Shown here: one piece after another, positions 8,501 to 15,918 of the stretch
How the letters are laid out: the number at the start of each line of letters is the position of its first letter
Numbering within the stretch: position 1 is the stretch's first letter
Program-made: the position numbers and the translations under genes
The notes under the pieces: model-generated
The model's database searches: none
Told to the model about the DNA's origin: nothing
What the model saw: the letters and a program-made list of their open reading frames with translations, nothing else
Origin: Azospirillum brasilense
GTDB taxonomy: Bacteria; Pseudomonadota; Alphaproteobacteria; Azospirillales; Azospirillaceae
Direction: 5' to 3'
Length of the DNA stretch: 64,000 bases
Assembly (NCBI RefSeq): GCF_003349955.1
Contig: NZ_QLKQ01000011.1
Coordinates: forward strand, 43,501-107,500

Positions 8501-8994
8501 GTCAGCAGGCCGGCGGCGGTGCGCTCGTCCATCACCTCGAAATGCGGGGCGAGCCCGGCCTCCAGTGGGAAGCGGCGCAGCAGCGACTGGCAGAAGGCAT
8601 GGATGGTCTGGATCTTCATGCCGCCCGGACAATCCACCACCTGGGCGAACAGCCGCCGGGCGATGGTGCGGGTCTCGGCGCTCGGCCGCTCGCCGCAGAG
8701 GTCGTAGAGCCGATCCTCCAGCCCCTCATCGGGCAGGGTCGCCCAGATGCCCAGCGTGCGGTTGATGCGGATGGACATCTCCGCCGCCGCCGCCTTGGTG
8801 AAGGTCAGGCAAAGGATGCGCGCCGGCGCGGTGCCGGACAGCATCAGCCGCAGCACGCGGTCGGTCAGCACCTTCGTCTTGCCGGACCCGGCGGAGGCGC
8901 CCACCCACACCGACGACAGCGGGTCGGAGGCGAGGCGCTGCGCGACGTTGGGGTCCAGCGGCAGGTCGCGGACGGGGAAGTCGAGGACGGTCAT
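5524..8994 (-). CDS. addA: double-strand break repair helicase-nuclease AddA
   Basis: A 1156-residue UvrD-type helicase with a C-terminal RecB-family nuclease, the alphaproteobacterial AddA architecture. The Walker A 'ASAGSGKT' is at residues 33-40, motif II is 'ILIDEAQDT', a late helicase motif reads 'VHGSKGLQAPIV', and the nuclease 'VDYKTNR' has its Asp at about residue 1101. With AddB it resects broken DNA ends up to Chi-type sites. addB normally lies directly upstream in related genomes, but here the upstream neighbour is a REP element and then the SDR gene. Confidence 0.94.
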   Translation of the reverse strand: MTVLDFPVRDLPLDPNVAQRLASDPLSSVWVGASAGSGKTKVLTDRVLRLMLSGTAPARILCLTFTKAAAAEMSIRINRTLGIWATLPDEGLEDRLYDLCGERPSAETRTIARRLFAQVVDCPGGMKIQTIHAFCQSLLRRFPLEAGLAPHFEVMDERTAAGLLTEARDEVLHAGRAAPDSPLGKAMARLTAELNAEEFADILAELASERGRIQRLFESVHGLDGAVDAVHEALGVPPGITEAAILREACADHAFDVPGLRDACRALSTGSKTDEERGVGIQSWLDAADSRVRAFQIYARHFLTAEGGARKTLITKKPATAFPAALTALEREAERLVSLMKRVRSAGVAASTTALLTLAESLLSAYEAKKKAKALLDYDDLILSANALLRGKDGVPAVPWVLFKLDGGLDHILIDEAQDTNPEQWQVVGSIAEEFFAGLSARDGGETTRTVFAVGDEKQSIFSFQRADPAEFARMRRHFQTRAKAAERDWHAVALDISFRSTATVLQTVDAVFGLDGAKDGVASETNPVIRHRAFRRGHAGLVELWPPVKPAEAADPPAWAPPVEREATDSPSARLAAVIADTIRDWTERGESLESRGRPIQPGDVMVLVRRRTAFVTELVRALKDRAVPVAGVDRMVLTEQLAVMDLMALCEFLLLPEDDLTLATVLKGPLIGLNEDQLFDLANGRRGTLWRALVAKAEDDPAYRPARRYLGGQLARTDFLAPYELLAGLLAAPCPADEGGSGRRALLKRLGPDAQDPLDEFLAVCLAFEKTEPPSLQNFLAWLAASEAEIKRELEQGGGRVRIMTVHGSKGLQAPIVFLPDTLGTPTQSPPILWPDEGCAVPLFAARRSQEDALCAEARARANRRRDQEYRRLLYVALTRAEDRLYVCGYQGRKEPSEACWYKLVEAAMGEIGVPHPFDFSTLCPDGWSGEGWRLADPQTAVPKPDGAGAGRVLAAQEAPPWLTATAPEEPEPSRPLTPSRPDGDEPAMRSPLGEDDGARFKRGLLIHRLMQTLPDLPPDAREAAARRYLARPGHDLTAERQDEIASETMRVLTDPRFSRLFGPNSRAEVEVVGLVTGRALSGRVDRLVIEEDAVWIVDYKTNRPPPVRAEDVPPVYVRQMEAYRAALRAIYPEKRVRCVLLWTDTPALMELPE

Positions 8995-9030
8995 GGGCGG
9001 GTCGTACGGTGTGGGGCGGTTTGGTGCTTT

Positions 9031-9132
9031 GCCCCCACCCTCCCGCTTCGCGGGTCCCTCCCTCCCCCGCTGCGCAGGGGAGGGCCAGAATCCCCCTCCC
9101 CTGCGCAGCGGGGGAGGGTTGGGGTGGGGGCA
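9031..9132. repeat. REP/BIME-like palindromic repeat, family A
   Basis: Two facing palindromes of the form CCCTCCCCCGCTGCGCAGGG and its complement, flanked by GCCCCCACCC and GGGTGGGGGC, fill the gap between addA and the SDR gene. Similar copies lie at 18337, 23048, 31645 and 40871. Confidence 0.85.
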
Positions 9133-9136
9133 AGGG

Positions 9137-9904
9137 TCACCCCATCACCAACCCGCCATCCACATACAGCACCTGCCCCGTCATGAAGCGGCTCCAGCCG
9201 GACGCCAGGAACAGCACCGGGCCGGTGACGTCCTCCGGCGTGGCGATGCGGCGCAGCGGGGTCTGGGCGACGATGGCGTCCTTCACGTCCTCCTTCGTCG
9301 TCCGGCTGGCGTCGGTGGGGTAGACCAGCCCCGGCGCCACGCAGTTGACGCGGATGCCCAGCGGCCCCAGCTCCGCCGCCAGATTGCGGCTGAAGCCGAC
9401 CAGCGCCGCCTTGGCCGTCGTGTAGTCGTGATAGGGCACGGTTGGCCGGGCGACGAGGTCGGTCGCCATGTTCACGATGCTGCCGCCCGGCCGCCGCCGC
9501 ATCACCGGCAACACCGCCCGGCAGACGTTGTAGGTGCCGAGCAGCGCCCCATCCACCTGCCCCCGGTAGTCCGCCCACTCGGTGTCCCAGAACAGCGTGC
9601 GCTTCTCCGGGTCGAAGGCGTAGGGGCGGAAGGCGTTGTTCACCACCACGTCGATCTTGCCGAACTCCTCCGCCGTGCGCTCCACCATGCGGTTCACCGC
9701 CTCGGCGTCGGTAACGTCGGCCTGCACCGCCCAGGCGTCGCCGCCGGCCTCCCGGCAGGCCGCCGCCACCGCCTCCGCGGCGTCCGCGTTGCTCAGGTAG
9801 TTGACGGCCACCGCCGCCCCCTCCGCCGCGAAGGCCTTGGCGATGGCGGCGCCGATGCCGCGGCTGGCGCCGGTGACGAGGACGGTCTTGTCGCGGAAAT
9901 CCAT
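9137..9904 (-). CDS. SDR family oxidoreductase, last gene of the TPP-riboswitch operon
   Basis: A 255-residue classical short-chain dehydrogenase. The Rossmann motif 'TGASRGIGAA' is at residues 10-19, 'NNA' follows the fourth strand, the catalytic 'YTTAK' (Y-x3-K) is present, and the C-terminal 'YVDGG' is typical of FabG-like enzymes. It is separated from the upstream binding-protein gene by 18 bases on the same strand and so belongs to the riboswitch operon. I infer that it reduces the aldehyde made by the LuxC-like enzyme to an alcohol, but the substrate is unproven and oxidation in the other direction is possible. Confidence 0.85.
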   Translation of the reverse strand: MDFRDKTVLVTGASRGIGAAIAKAFAAEGAAVAVNYLSNADAAEAVAAACREAGGDAWAVQADVTDAEAVNRMVERTAEEFGKIDVVVNNAFRPYAFDPEKRTLFWDTEWADYRGQVDGALLGTYNVCRAVLPVMRRRPGGSIVNMATDLVARPTVPYHDYTTAKAALVGFSRNLAAELGPLGIRVNCVAPGLVYPTDASRTTKEDVKDAIVAQTPLRRIATPEDVTGPVLFLASGWSRFMTGQVLYVDGGLVMG

Positions 9905-9922
9905 GGCGGGTTTAAGCCTTCC

Positions 9923-10900
9923 TCACTCGGGGATCAGGTCGGACCGGACCAGCTTGGACATGTCGAGGTCCGTCCCGATCAGGCCGAGCTGCTTGAAGGT
10001 GTCCGCCCCCTTCTGCATCAGGTCCGGGTCGAAGTGGCCGAGGCCCTTGGCCTTGGTCGTCTCCGACACGCTGGAGGCGTTGCGCAGCTTGATGATGGCG
10101 AGGTTGGTGGCCTCGTCGCGGCCGTTGATGGCGCGGGTCACGGCGAGACGGGCGGCCTCCTCCGGCTCGGCGATCATCCAGGCGGCGCTGTCGCGGTAGG
10201 CGGCGAGGAAGCGCTTCAGAACGTCGGCCTTCGTCCGGTAGGTCTCCTCCGTCACCACGAAGATGTCGGAGGGCAGGTTCAGCGTGTCCTTGACCTCGAT
10301 GACGTTGATGTCCTTCAGCCCCTTCTGCATCCCGACATGCAGGCCGGTGTCGGTCGCCGCGGTGGCGTCCACCTGCCCCTGGATGACGGGGGCGAAGTTC
10401 AGCAGGCCGGTCACCTCGATGGTCACGTCCTTCTCGCTCAGCCCCACCTGATGCAGCAGCACCTGGAGGTTCTGGCGAGTGCCGCTGGACAGGCTGTAGA
10501 CGCCGATGCGCTTGCCCTTGAGGTCTTCGGGCTTGGTGATGTTGCGCTCCTTCGGCGACACCACGTTGAAGACGTTCTGCGGGTAGATGTTGTAGATGGC
10601 GATCAGCTTCTCGCCCTTGTCGAGCGCCAGATAGAAGGAGGCCGGGTCGGTGAAGGCCACGTCGGCCTGACCGGTCAGCATGTTCTGGATGGCCGAGCCG
10701 CCGCCGGTCCCCGGCACATAGCCGAGATCGATCCCCTTGGCCCTGAAGAAGCCCTTGTCCGGCTCGGCCAGCAGGTTGGTGATCTCGCTGATCGGCTGGC
10801 TCCAGCCCGCCACGGTCACCGTGTCGAGCGCCAGCGCGGGGGAGGACAGGAGCAGGGCGGAAACGGCGACGGCACCCAAAGTACGCAGGAACCCGAACAT
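9923..10900 (-). CDS. ABC transporter substrate-binding protein, NMT1/THI5-like (thiamine-precursor type)
   Basis: A 325-residue periplasmic binding protein with a cleavable signal peptide (hydrophobic residues 8-24, ending in ALA). The fold markers 'GTGGGSAIQNMLTGQADVAF' and 'DLKGKRIGVYSLSSGT' match the NMT1/SsuA-like family, which includes pyrimidine-precursor binders of ThiY type and sulfonate binders. The TPP riboswitch upstream favours a thiamine-related ligand. The start is ATG 10900; the open frame extends upstream into the permease end. The permease stop is only 7 bases upstream of this start. Confidence 0.85.
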   Translation of the reverse strand: MFGFLRTLGAVAVSALLLSSPALALDTVTVAGWSQPISEITNLLAEPDKGFFRAKGIDLGYVPGTGGGSAIQNMLTGQADVAFTDPASFYLALDKGEKLIAIYNIYPQNVFNVVSPKERNITKPEDLKGKRIGVYSLSSGTRQNLQVLLHQVGLSEKDVTIEVTGLLNFAPVIQGQVDATAATDTGLHVGMQKGLKDINVIEVKDTLNLPSDIFVVTEETYRTKADVLKRFLAAYRDSAAWMIAEPEEAARLAVTRAINGRDEATNLAIIKLRNASSVSETTKAKGLGHFDPDLMQKGADTFKQLGLIGTDLDMSKLVRSDLIPE

Positions 10901-10907
10901 CGTGTGA

Positions 10908-11654
10908 TTATCCTTTCCACGGACGGCGCAGCAGCCACCGCTCAAACCCGGCGGCGGCCTGATAAACGATCATGCCCAGCAGCGTGATGACGATGAACAG
11001 GGCGAACATCATGGTCGAATCCATCATCCCCTGCGCCGCGATGATCGAGGCGCCCAGCCCTTGCCGGCCGCCGATGAACTCACCGACGACGGCGCCGACC
11101 AGCGCCAGCACCACGGCGACGCGCAGGCCCGCCAGGATCACCGGCAGGCCGGAGGGAATCTTCAGGCGCAGCAGGGTTTGCAGGCGCGTCGCCCGCAGCA
11201 TCCGGAACAGCTCCCGCTTGTTGGGATCGACCTGCTGAAGGCCGGTCATGGTGTTTTCCAGAAGCGGGAAGAAGCAGATCAGAGCCGTGATGACGACGGT
11301 GGAGGTCATGCCGAAGCCGAACCAGACGATGAACAGCGGCCCCAGCGCCAGCTTCGGCACCACCTGGCTGGCCAGGATGTAGGGGTAGAACAGGCGGCGC
11401 AGCATCGGCACCTCGGCCAGCAGCACCCCGGCGAGGAAGCCGACGGTGCAGCCGGCGGCGAGGCCCATCGCCATCTCCGCCGTGGTGACCCACAGATGCG
11501 GCAGCAGATAGCCGCCGGCCAGCCCGTCCCACAGCGTGCGCAGCACCGCCGACGGCAGCGGCACGACCAGCGCCGACACCCCCGCCATCCGGCAATAGAC
11601 CTCCCACCCCGCCAGCAGCAGGACGAGCAGCAGGGCGGAGGCGGCACGGACCAT
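10908..11654 (-). CDS. ABC transporter permease (thiamine-precursor type)
   Basis: A 248-residue inner-membrane permease of the BPD/SsuC-like family with about six membrane segments, starting with 'ASALLLVLLLAGWEVYCRMAG'. The cytoplasmic EAA-like loop is visible as 'LFRMLRATRLQTLLRLKIPS'. The ATG at 11654 overlaps the TGA of the ATPase gene by one base, so translation is coupled. It forms the channel for the ligand of the neighbouring NMT1-like binding protein. Confidence 0.88.
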   Translation of the reverse strand: MVRAASALLLVLLLAGWEVYCRMAGVSALVVPLPSAVLRTLWDGLAGGYLLPHLWVTTAEMAMGLAAGCTVGFLAGVLLAEVPMLRRLFYPYILASQVVPKLALGPLFIVWFGFGMTSTVVITALICFFPLLENTMTGLQQVDPNKRELFRMLRATRLQTLLRLKIPSGLPVILAGLRVAVVLALVGAVVGEFIGGRQGLGASIIAAQGMMDSTMMFALFIVITLLGMIVYQAAAGFERWLLRRPWKG

Positions 11655-12424
11655 CACGACGCGCGCTCCAACGCCACGTCGGACTTCGAGCCGTCCATGG
11701 CATGGCGCAGCTCCAGGCACAGGGCGTTGAAGCGCGGGCTGTAGCGCACGTCGCGCCCGCGCGGGCGGGCCAGCGGCACCGGCAGGGCGTGGCGCAAGCG
11801 TCCGCCCTCCATCACCGCCACCCGGTCGGCCAGATAGACCGCCTCCGCGATGTCGTGGGTGACGAACAGCACGGTGGTGCGGTGGCGGGCGCAGAGCTTC
11901 AAGAGGTCGTTCTGCAACTCCTCCCGCGTGATGGCGTCGAGCGCGGCGAAGGGCTCGTCGAGCAGGAGCAGCGGCGGCTCGGTGACCAGCGCGCGGGCCA
12001 GCGCGACGCGGCTCTGCTGCCCACCCGACAACTGGCTGGGATAGCGCTCTTCGAGCCCGGTCAGGCCGACGAGGTCCAGCAGTTCCTCCGCCTTGCGGCG
12101 GTCCGCCGGCCGCGGGCGGCGCTCCAGCGACACCGGCAGCAGCAGGTTGTCGAGCACCGTGCGCCACTCCAGCAGTGTCGGCGCCTGGAAGACGAAGCCG
12201 ACCTGGGCGCCCGGCCCCCGCACCGGCTGCCCCTGGATGCGGACGGTTCCGGTCGAGGGGGCCAGCAGCCCGGCGACCAGCTTCAGCAGGGTCGTCTTGC
12301 CGCAACCGCTGCGCCCGACCAGGGCGTGGAACTCGCCCTCCCCGATGGTCCAGTCGATGCGGTCCAGGATGGTGCCGCCGCTCGGGACGCCGTAGCCGGC
12401 CTGCTCGATGCTGACGAAGCTCAT
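11654..12424 (-). CDS. ABC transporter ATP-binding protein (thiamine-precursor type)
   Basis: A 256-residue ABC ATPase with Walker A 'GRSGCGKTT' (37-45), Q-loop 'VFQAP', signature 'LSGGQ' (132-136), Walker B 'LLLLDEP' (152-158) and the switch His in 'VTHDIAEA'. It resembles the taurine/nitrate/thiamine-precursor subgroup. It lies 10 bases after the LuxC-like gene and overlaps the permease gene. It powers the importer formed with the two following genes. Confidence 0.88.
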   Translation of the reverse strand: MSFVSIEQAGYGVPSGGTILDRIDWTIGEGEFHALVGRSGCGKTTLLKLVAGLLAPSTGTVRIQGQPVRGPGAQVGFVFQAPTLLEWRTVLDNLLLPVSLERRPRPADRRKAEELLDLVGLTGLEERYPSQLSGGQQSRVALARALVTEPPLLLLDEPFAALDAITREELQNDLLKLCARHRTTVLFVTHDIAEAVYLADRVAVMEGGRLRHALPVPLARPRGRDVRYSPRFNALCLELRHAMDGSKSDVALERAS

Positions 12425-12434
12425 GGCCGGCGCC

Positions 12435-13898
12435 TCAATCCGTGTAGGGGGCGAACGCGTCCGCCGCCCGTTCCGCCGAGCCTTCGATCTCGGTCATGGT
12501 GACGAGGTCCAGCAGGTTGAACCGCCCGTCATGGTGCCAGCCCGCCTCGGGCGCGGTCATGCGGCCGAGCGCGCAGAGGCGCGTCACCCCGACCGCCCCC
12601 AGCGCCCCGGCGAGCGCGAACAGCTCCTCCGGCGACGCGGCGATGCCAACGGTCTGGAGGAAGGCGCGGTAGGGCGCCAGCCCCGGCACCGCCTCGGCCA
12701 GCCGGTCCACCGCCACCACCGTCACCGTGCGGTTCAGGCCGCATGGCGAGAGGCCGTCCGCCGCGTCGGTGTAGGCGACGGCCCAGCTTCCCGCCGGATC
12801 GCCCAGCAGGGCGCGGCTGGGGTCGGCAAAGCCCTTCGTCTCCTCCGCGTTGCGCCAGGACGCGACGCTGCCCGCCTCGCCCATCGACAGGGGGCGGCGC
12901 GGGAACTTGCTGCCCAGCGCGTCCAGCTCGTGCGCCAGATAGCCGGCGAATTCGCGCGGCGACACCCGCCCGCCACGCTCCACGAAAAAGGTCTGGGGCG
13001 AGTAGCAGCCTTGCTGGTCGTAGCGCGCCACGTCGTAGGCCGCCTGCCGCGCCGCCGCCCCCGCCTTCCCGGCGTCGAGCGCGGAGCGGGCGACCATGGC
13101 GAAGCTGATCTTGTGCCCGTAGGGCAGGAAGCGCGTGGTGATCGGCACCCGCGCCCGGATGGCCTCCAGCGCGTCGTTGCCGCCATAGGCGACCACCGTG
13201 TCGGCACGGGTCAGCCACGCGCGTTCCGCCGCCACGTCGCCGCCCTTCCACCAGACGATGGCGATGCAGTCGGCCAGTTTGGGGTCGATCTCCGCCAGGA
13301 TTTGCGCGAACCAGCCGGCGAACAGCGGCTCGGCGCTCGGCAGCTTGCCAACCGTTCCGGCCTTGACCAGCAGGCCGGAAATCAGGCTCCACAGCGGCAG
13401 GCCCGGCACGTTGCCCGCCCAGACATGCAGCAGAAGCTCCGGCCCGAAGGCGCGGGCGAAGCCGCCCTTGGGCATGGGCTGGAAATCGTCGAGCACCGCC
13501 GGGTTGGCGAAATCCTCGGCGATGAACTTCCGCAGCTCCGGCCCACGGAAGGTCTTCAGATAGCCGGTCAGCCCCAGCCGGACCATTTCGGCGTCGTAGC
13601 CGGTGACCAGCGGCAGCAGCCGTTCCGCCTTTTGCCGCCACGGGTCGCCGCGGTCGAGCAGCCGGGCGACGGCGCGGTCGATGGTGGCGGCGATCTCGGC
13701 CACGGTGCGGCTTTTCAGGTAAATCCGCGCGTTGGCGCGCACCCGCGTTGCCAATTCGGCGACCTGCGCCTCGCTCAGCACCGGCACCGCCACGTCGAGC
13801 GTCTCGGCGCCGCGCCGGAAGGTCAGCGTCCGCCAGTCCACCGCGTCGGCGGACAGCCCCGGCAGATGCCCGGCGCGCTCCATCACGCCAACGGTCAT
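12435..13898 (-). CDS. LuxC-like acyl-CoA reductase in a TPP-riboswitch operon
   Basis: A 487-residue member of the LuxC family (PF05893), which reduces an enzyme-bound or CoA-bound acyl group to an aldehyde with NADPH. The nucleophile is probably Cys298 in 'YDQQGCYSPQ', and a nucleotide-binding stretch 'VVAYGGNDALEAI' precedes it, as in aldehyde-dehydrogenase-like folds. The ATG overlaps the TGA of the LuxE-like gene (ATGA). No luxAB or luxD is present, so bioluminescence is excluded. Placement behind a TPP riboswitch suggests that the acyl substrate is a carboxylated thiamine-related molecule rather than a fatty acid; this is inference. Confidence 0.87.
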   Translation of the reverse strand: MTVGVMERAGHLPGLSADAVDWRTLTFRRGAETLDVAVPVLSEAQVAELATRVRANARIYLKSRTVAEIAATIDRAVARLLDRGDPWRQKAERLLPLVTGYDAEMVRLGLTGYLKTFRGPELRKFIAEDFANPAVLDDFQPMPKGGFARAFGPELLLHVWAGNVPGLPLWSLISGLLVKAGTVGKLPSAEPLFAGWFAQILAEIDPKLADCIAIVWWKGGDVAAERAWLTRADTVVAYGGNDALEAIRARVPITTRFLPYGHKISFAMVARSALDAGKAGAAARQAAYDVARYDQQGCYSPQTFFVERGGRVSPREFAGYLAHELDALGSKFPRRPLSMGEAGSVASWRNAEETKGFADPSRALLGDPAGSWAVAYTDAADGLSPCGLNRTVTVVAVDRLAEAVPGLAPYRAFLQTVGIAASPEELFALAGALGAVGVTRLCALGRMTAPEAGWHHDGRFNLLDLVTMTEIEGSAERAADAFAPYTD

Positions 13899-14974
13899 TG
13901 GGCCCGCGCCGCTTTGAGGAAGTCCTCGACCGCCATGGAGCAGCCCTTGGCGTCCGCCCCGTCGGCCCGGCCGAGAAGCTGGAAGCCGCCCTCCACCTCG
14001 ACCCCCGCATCCTCGGTCAGGATGGCCGACGCGCAGTTGAAATGGGCCAGATCGTGATGGACCAGCACGCCGACGCTGCCGCGCGGCACCTCCTGCCCGG
14101 TCAGCGGGTTGATGACCCGGCTGCGGATCCAGTGCGGGCCGGACTTCACCGACGGGCAGGCCTCGTTGCCGTCGTCGTAGAACTGGGTGCTCAGCTCCGT
14201 CATGCCGTACATGTTGATGCACAGACGGCGCGGCACGCCGAAGGTGGCGGACAGGCGGCCGTAGAACTCCTCCGCCGCCATCTCGCGCGACTGGCCCTTG
14301 AAGCCGCCGGTGTCGAGGATGCGGCTGCCCGGCGGCAAGGCGAAGCTCCGCCCCCGCTCGGCCAGCGCGTCCATCAGATGCACGACGCTGAAGCTCGCCC
14401 CCAGCAGGGCGTAGGGTTCGCCGGTCGCCTCGACGCGGGACAGCGCCTCGATCGCCCCGTCCACGTCCAGCCCGGCGTCGGAGACGAAATAGCGGCTCTC
14501 ATCCGTCCCGAATTCGCTCTTGGCCAGCGCCAGATAATGGGCGAGCGAGGAGTTGGGCATCGCCTGCTCGGTCGGGAACAGGATGCCCATGCGCAGCCGA
14601 TCATGCTCACCCATAAAGCGGCGGCGGAAGTTGACGGTCATCGAGCGGTCGTAGACCGCCAGCGTCGGGTGGTGGCTCTTGCCCCGCACGCCCTTGGTGG
14701 TGCCGCTGGTCATGAAGACGTGCGGGCATTCCTCCGGCGGGCGGCCGCTCAGCGTCAGGTCCTTGAAGGCGCTGATCGGCACGGCGGGCACGTCGCGCCA
14801 GCTCTTCACCGTGCGCAGGGTGCGCGCCCGCTGGGTGGCGAAGCGGCGGTAGGGGGCGTTGGTCTCGAACTGGTGGGCGAAGACGGCCAGCGCCATGCGG
14901 TTGAACGCCTCCTCGTCCGCCTTTCCGGCGGCGATGAAGGCCAGCAGCTCTTCGACAAGTCGGGCTTCGGTCAC
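13895..14974 (-). CDS. LuxE-like acyl-protein synthetase (acid-activating enzyme) in a TPP-riboswitch operon
   Basis: A 359-residue LuxE family protein (PF04443). LuxE activates a carboxylic acid as acyl-AMP and carries it on a C-terminal cysteine before handing it to LuxC. The adenylate loop 'TSGTTKG' is at residues 89-95, 'NMYGMTELSTQFYDD' resembles the adenylating-enzyme A5 region, and Cys345 in 'AKGCSMAVED' sits where LuxE has its acyl-accepting cysteine. The start is GTG 14974 after an AAAGGTG ribosome binding site. It is the first gene after the riboswitch, about 87 bases downstream, and is coupled to the LuxC-like gene. Confidence 0.87.
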   Translation of the reverse strand: MTEARLVEELLAFIAAGKADEEAFNRMALAVFAHQFETNAPYRRFATQRARTLRTVKSWRDVPAVPISAFKDLTLSGRPPEECPHVFMTSGTTKGVRGKSHHPTLAVYDRSMTVNFRRRFMGEHDRLRMGILFPTEQAMPNSSLAHYLALAKSEFGTDESRYFVSDAGLDVDGAIEALSRVEATGEPYALLGASFSVVHLMDALAERGRSFALPPGSRILDTGGFKGQSREMAAEEFYGRLSATFGVPRRLCINMYGMTELSTQFYDDGNEACPSVKSGPHWIRSRVINPLTGQEVPRGSVGVLVHHDLAHFNCASAILTEDAGVEVEGGFQLLGRADGADAKGCSMAVEDFLKAARAQ

Positions 14975-15061
14975 GTCCGCACACCTTTTGCAGCGCCAAC
15001 AAACTGTTGCCGGGACAAGCGGTGTCTGGATGGAATGGGGGTACGCCGTGCCGCCCTTCAG

Positions 15062-15174
15062 TCCCGTCCCTACGCCGGTATGACCCGGATCAGGTTCGAT
15101 GGGTCACCGCGTTGTCCGGATGAAAGCGCCGGACCGGCGGAGTCTCAGCCTCCTAGCGAGGCCCCCCAGGGAAC
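15062..15174 (-). promoter_or_regulatory. TPP riboswitch (THI element)
   Basis: Read on the minus strand, the conserved THI blocks are present in order: GGGGGGCC, then AGGCTGAGA, a variable stem (GCCGGTCCGGC), then GACCC, GAACCTGATC, GGGTCATACCGGC and GTAGGGA. This is the thiamine pyrophosphate aptamer. It lies in the leader of the LuxE/LuxC/ABC/SDR operon, with about 87 bases between aptamer and GTG start, so it should lower expression when TPP is abundant. The mode (translation or transcription) is not clear; I see no strong T-run terminator in the leader. Confidence 0.95.
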
Positions 15175-15180
15175 ATTCGC

Positions 15181-15209
15181 AAGCTAAGGGACCGGCCCCC
15201 GCCCGTCAA
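15181..15209 (-). promoter_or_regulatory. putative promoter of the TPP-riboswitch operon
   Basis: On the minus strand TTGACG (15209-15204) and TAGCTT (15186-15181) are separated by 17 bases and lie immediately upstream of the THI element, the expected place for a sigma-70-type promoter. Confidence 0.6.
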
Positions 15210-15245
15210 GGAGGTCGGGTTTAGGGTAAGACCCTCGCATCTGGA

Positions 15246-15273
15246 TTCCCCTCTCCCCAGGGGGGAGAGGGTT
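15246..15273. repeat. short family B palindrome, possible terminator
   Basis: CCCTCTCCCC faces GGGGAGAGGG with a 2-base centre, about 28 bases beyond the methyltransferase stop. It could form a transcript-end hairpin separating that gene from the riboswitch operon. There is no clear T-run. Confidence 0.55.
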
Positions 15274-15300
15274 GCTAATGCCATATGCAATTCCCCGGAT

Positions 15301-15873
15301 TCAGGCCGCCTTCACCACCTCCAGGACCATGGCGATCTCGTCGATGACGTTGTTCTGGCTCTCCATCGCCTCCATCACCTCCTGGTTCGAGACCTCCCCG
15401 GAGGCCAGCTTGTGGTGCCAGCGCGGGGTCGGGGCGTAGGCGATCGACAGGATGCGGAAATCGACGTTCAGATGCATCGCCAGGCGGGTGTTCGGCCAGC
15501 CGCGTTCGATGAATTTCCGGTTCTCCTCCATCGAGAACAGGCTCAGCACGTTGGGCGTGATCGGGCGGACGTGGGTCGGGTCGCCGAGATAGCCGTCGCT
15601 GCGCGGGTGCGGCACCTTGATGGTGATCCGCGCGCCGTGGCGGCAGACGCGGTACAGCTCCCTCATGATGTTCAGGAACCCCTCGGTCGTCTGGCCCATA
15701 TGCTCCAGGGCGTGGATGAGCTGGACGTCGGCGACGCTGCCTTCCTCGAACGGCCAGGGCACGACCTCCAGGTCGGCCACGATGTCCGGCCCGAACGTGC
15801 CGTACTTGTCCACGTTGACGTAGCCGGGCATCCGGGTGTCGCCGCAGCCGAGGTTGAGCTTGAGGTCCGTCAT
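15301..15873 (-). CDS. SAM-dependent methyltransferase
   Basis: A 190-residue class I methyltransferase. Motif I is 'LNLGCGDTRMPGYVNVD' at residues 6-22, the acidic motif II region is 'DIVADLEV', and 'VQLIHALEHMGQT' matches the post-II helix of Methyltransf_11 proteins. Similar domains act on sugars or lipids in surface polysaccharide clusters, but no such cluster surrounds it. It follows the M20 hydrolase gene on the same strand after 45 bases and may be co-transcribed. Substrate unknown. Confidence 0.8.
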   Translation of the reverse strand: MTDLKLNLGCGDTRMPGYVNVDKYGTFGPDIVADLEVVPWPFEEGSVADVQLIHALEHMGQTTEGFLNIMRELYRVCRHGARITIKVPHPRSDGYLGDPTHVRPITPNVLSLFSMEENRKFIERGWPNTRLAMHLNVDFRILSIAYAPTPRWHHKLASGEVSNQEVMEAMESQNNVIDEIAMVLEVVKAA

Positions 15874-15918
15874 CGCGCGCGCTTCCCGCCAGCCGAAGTT
15901 GTTGCCACGATCGCGACC

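Noticed and set aside
5392..9186. Very long plus-strand open frame opposite addA
   Set aside because: Its protein is Gly/Arg/Gln/His-rich low-complexity typical of the antisense of a high-GC gene; addA on the other strand has clear motifs and codon bias.
12435..14974. Bioluminescence (lux) operon
   Set aside because: LuxC and LuxE relatives are present, but there is no luxA, luxB or luxD, and the TPP riboswitch and importer point to another role.
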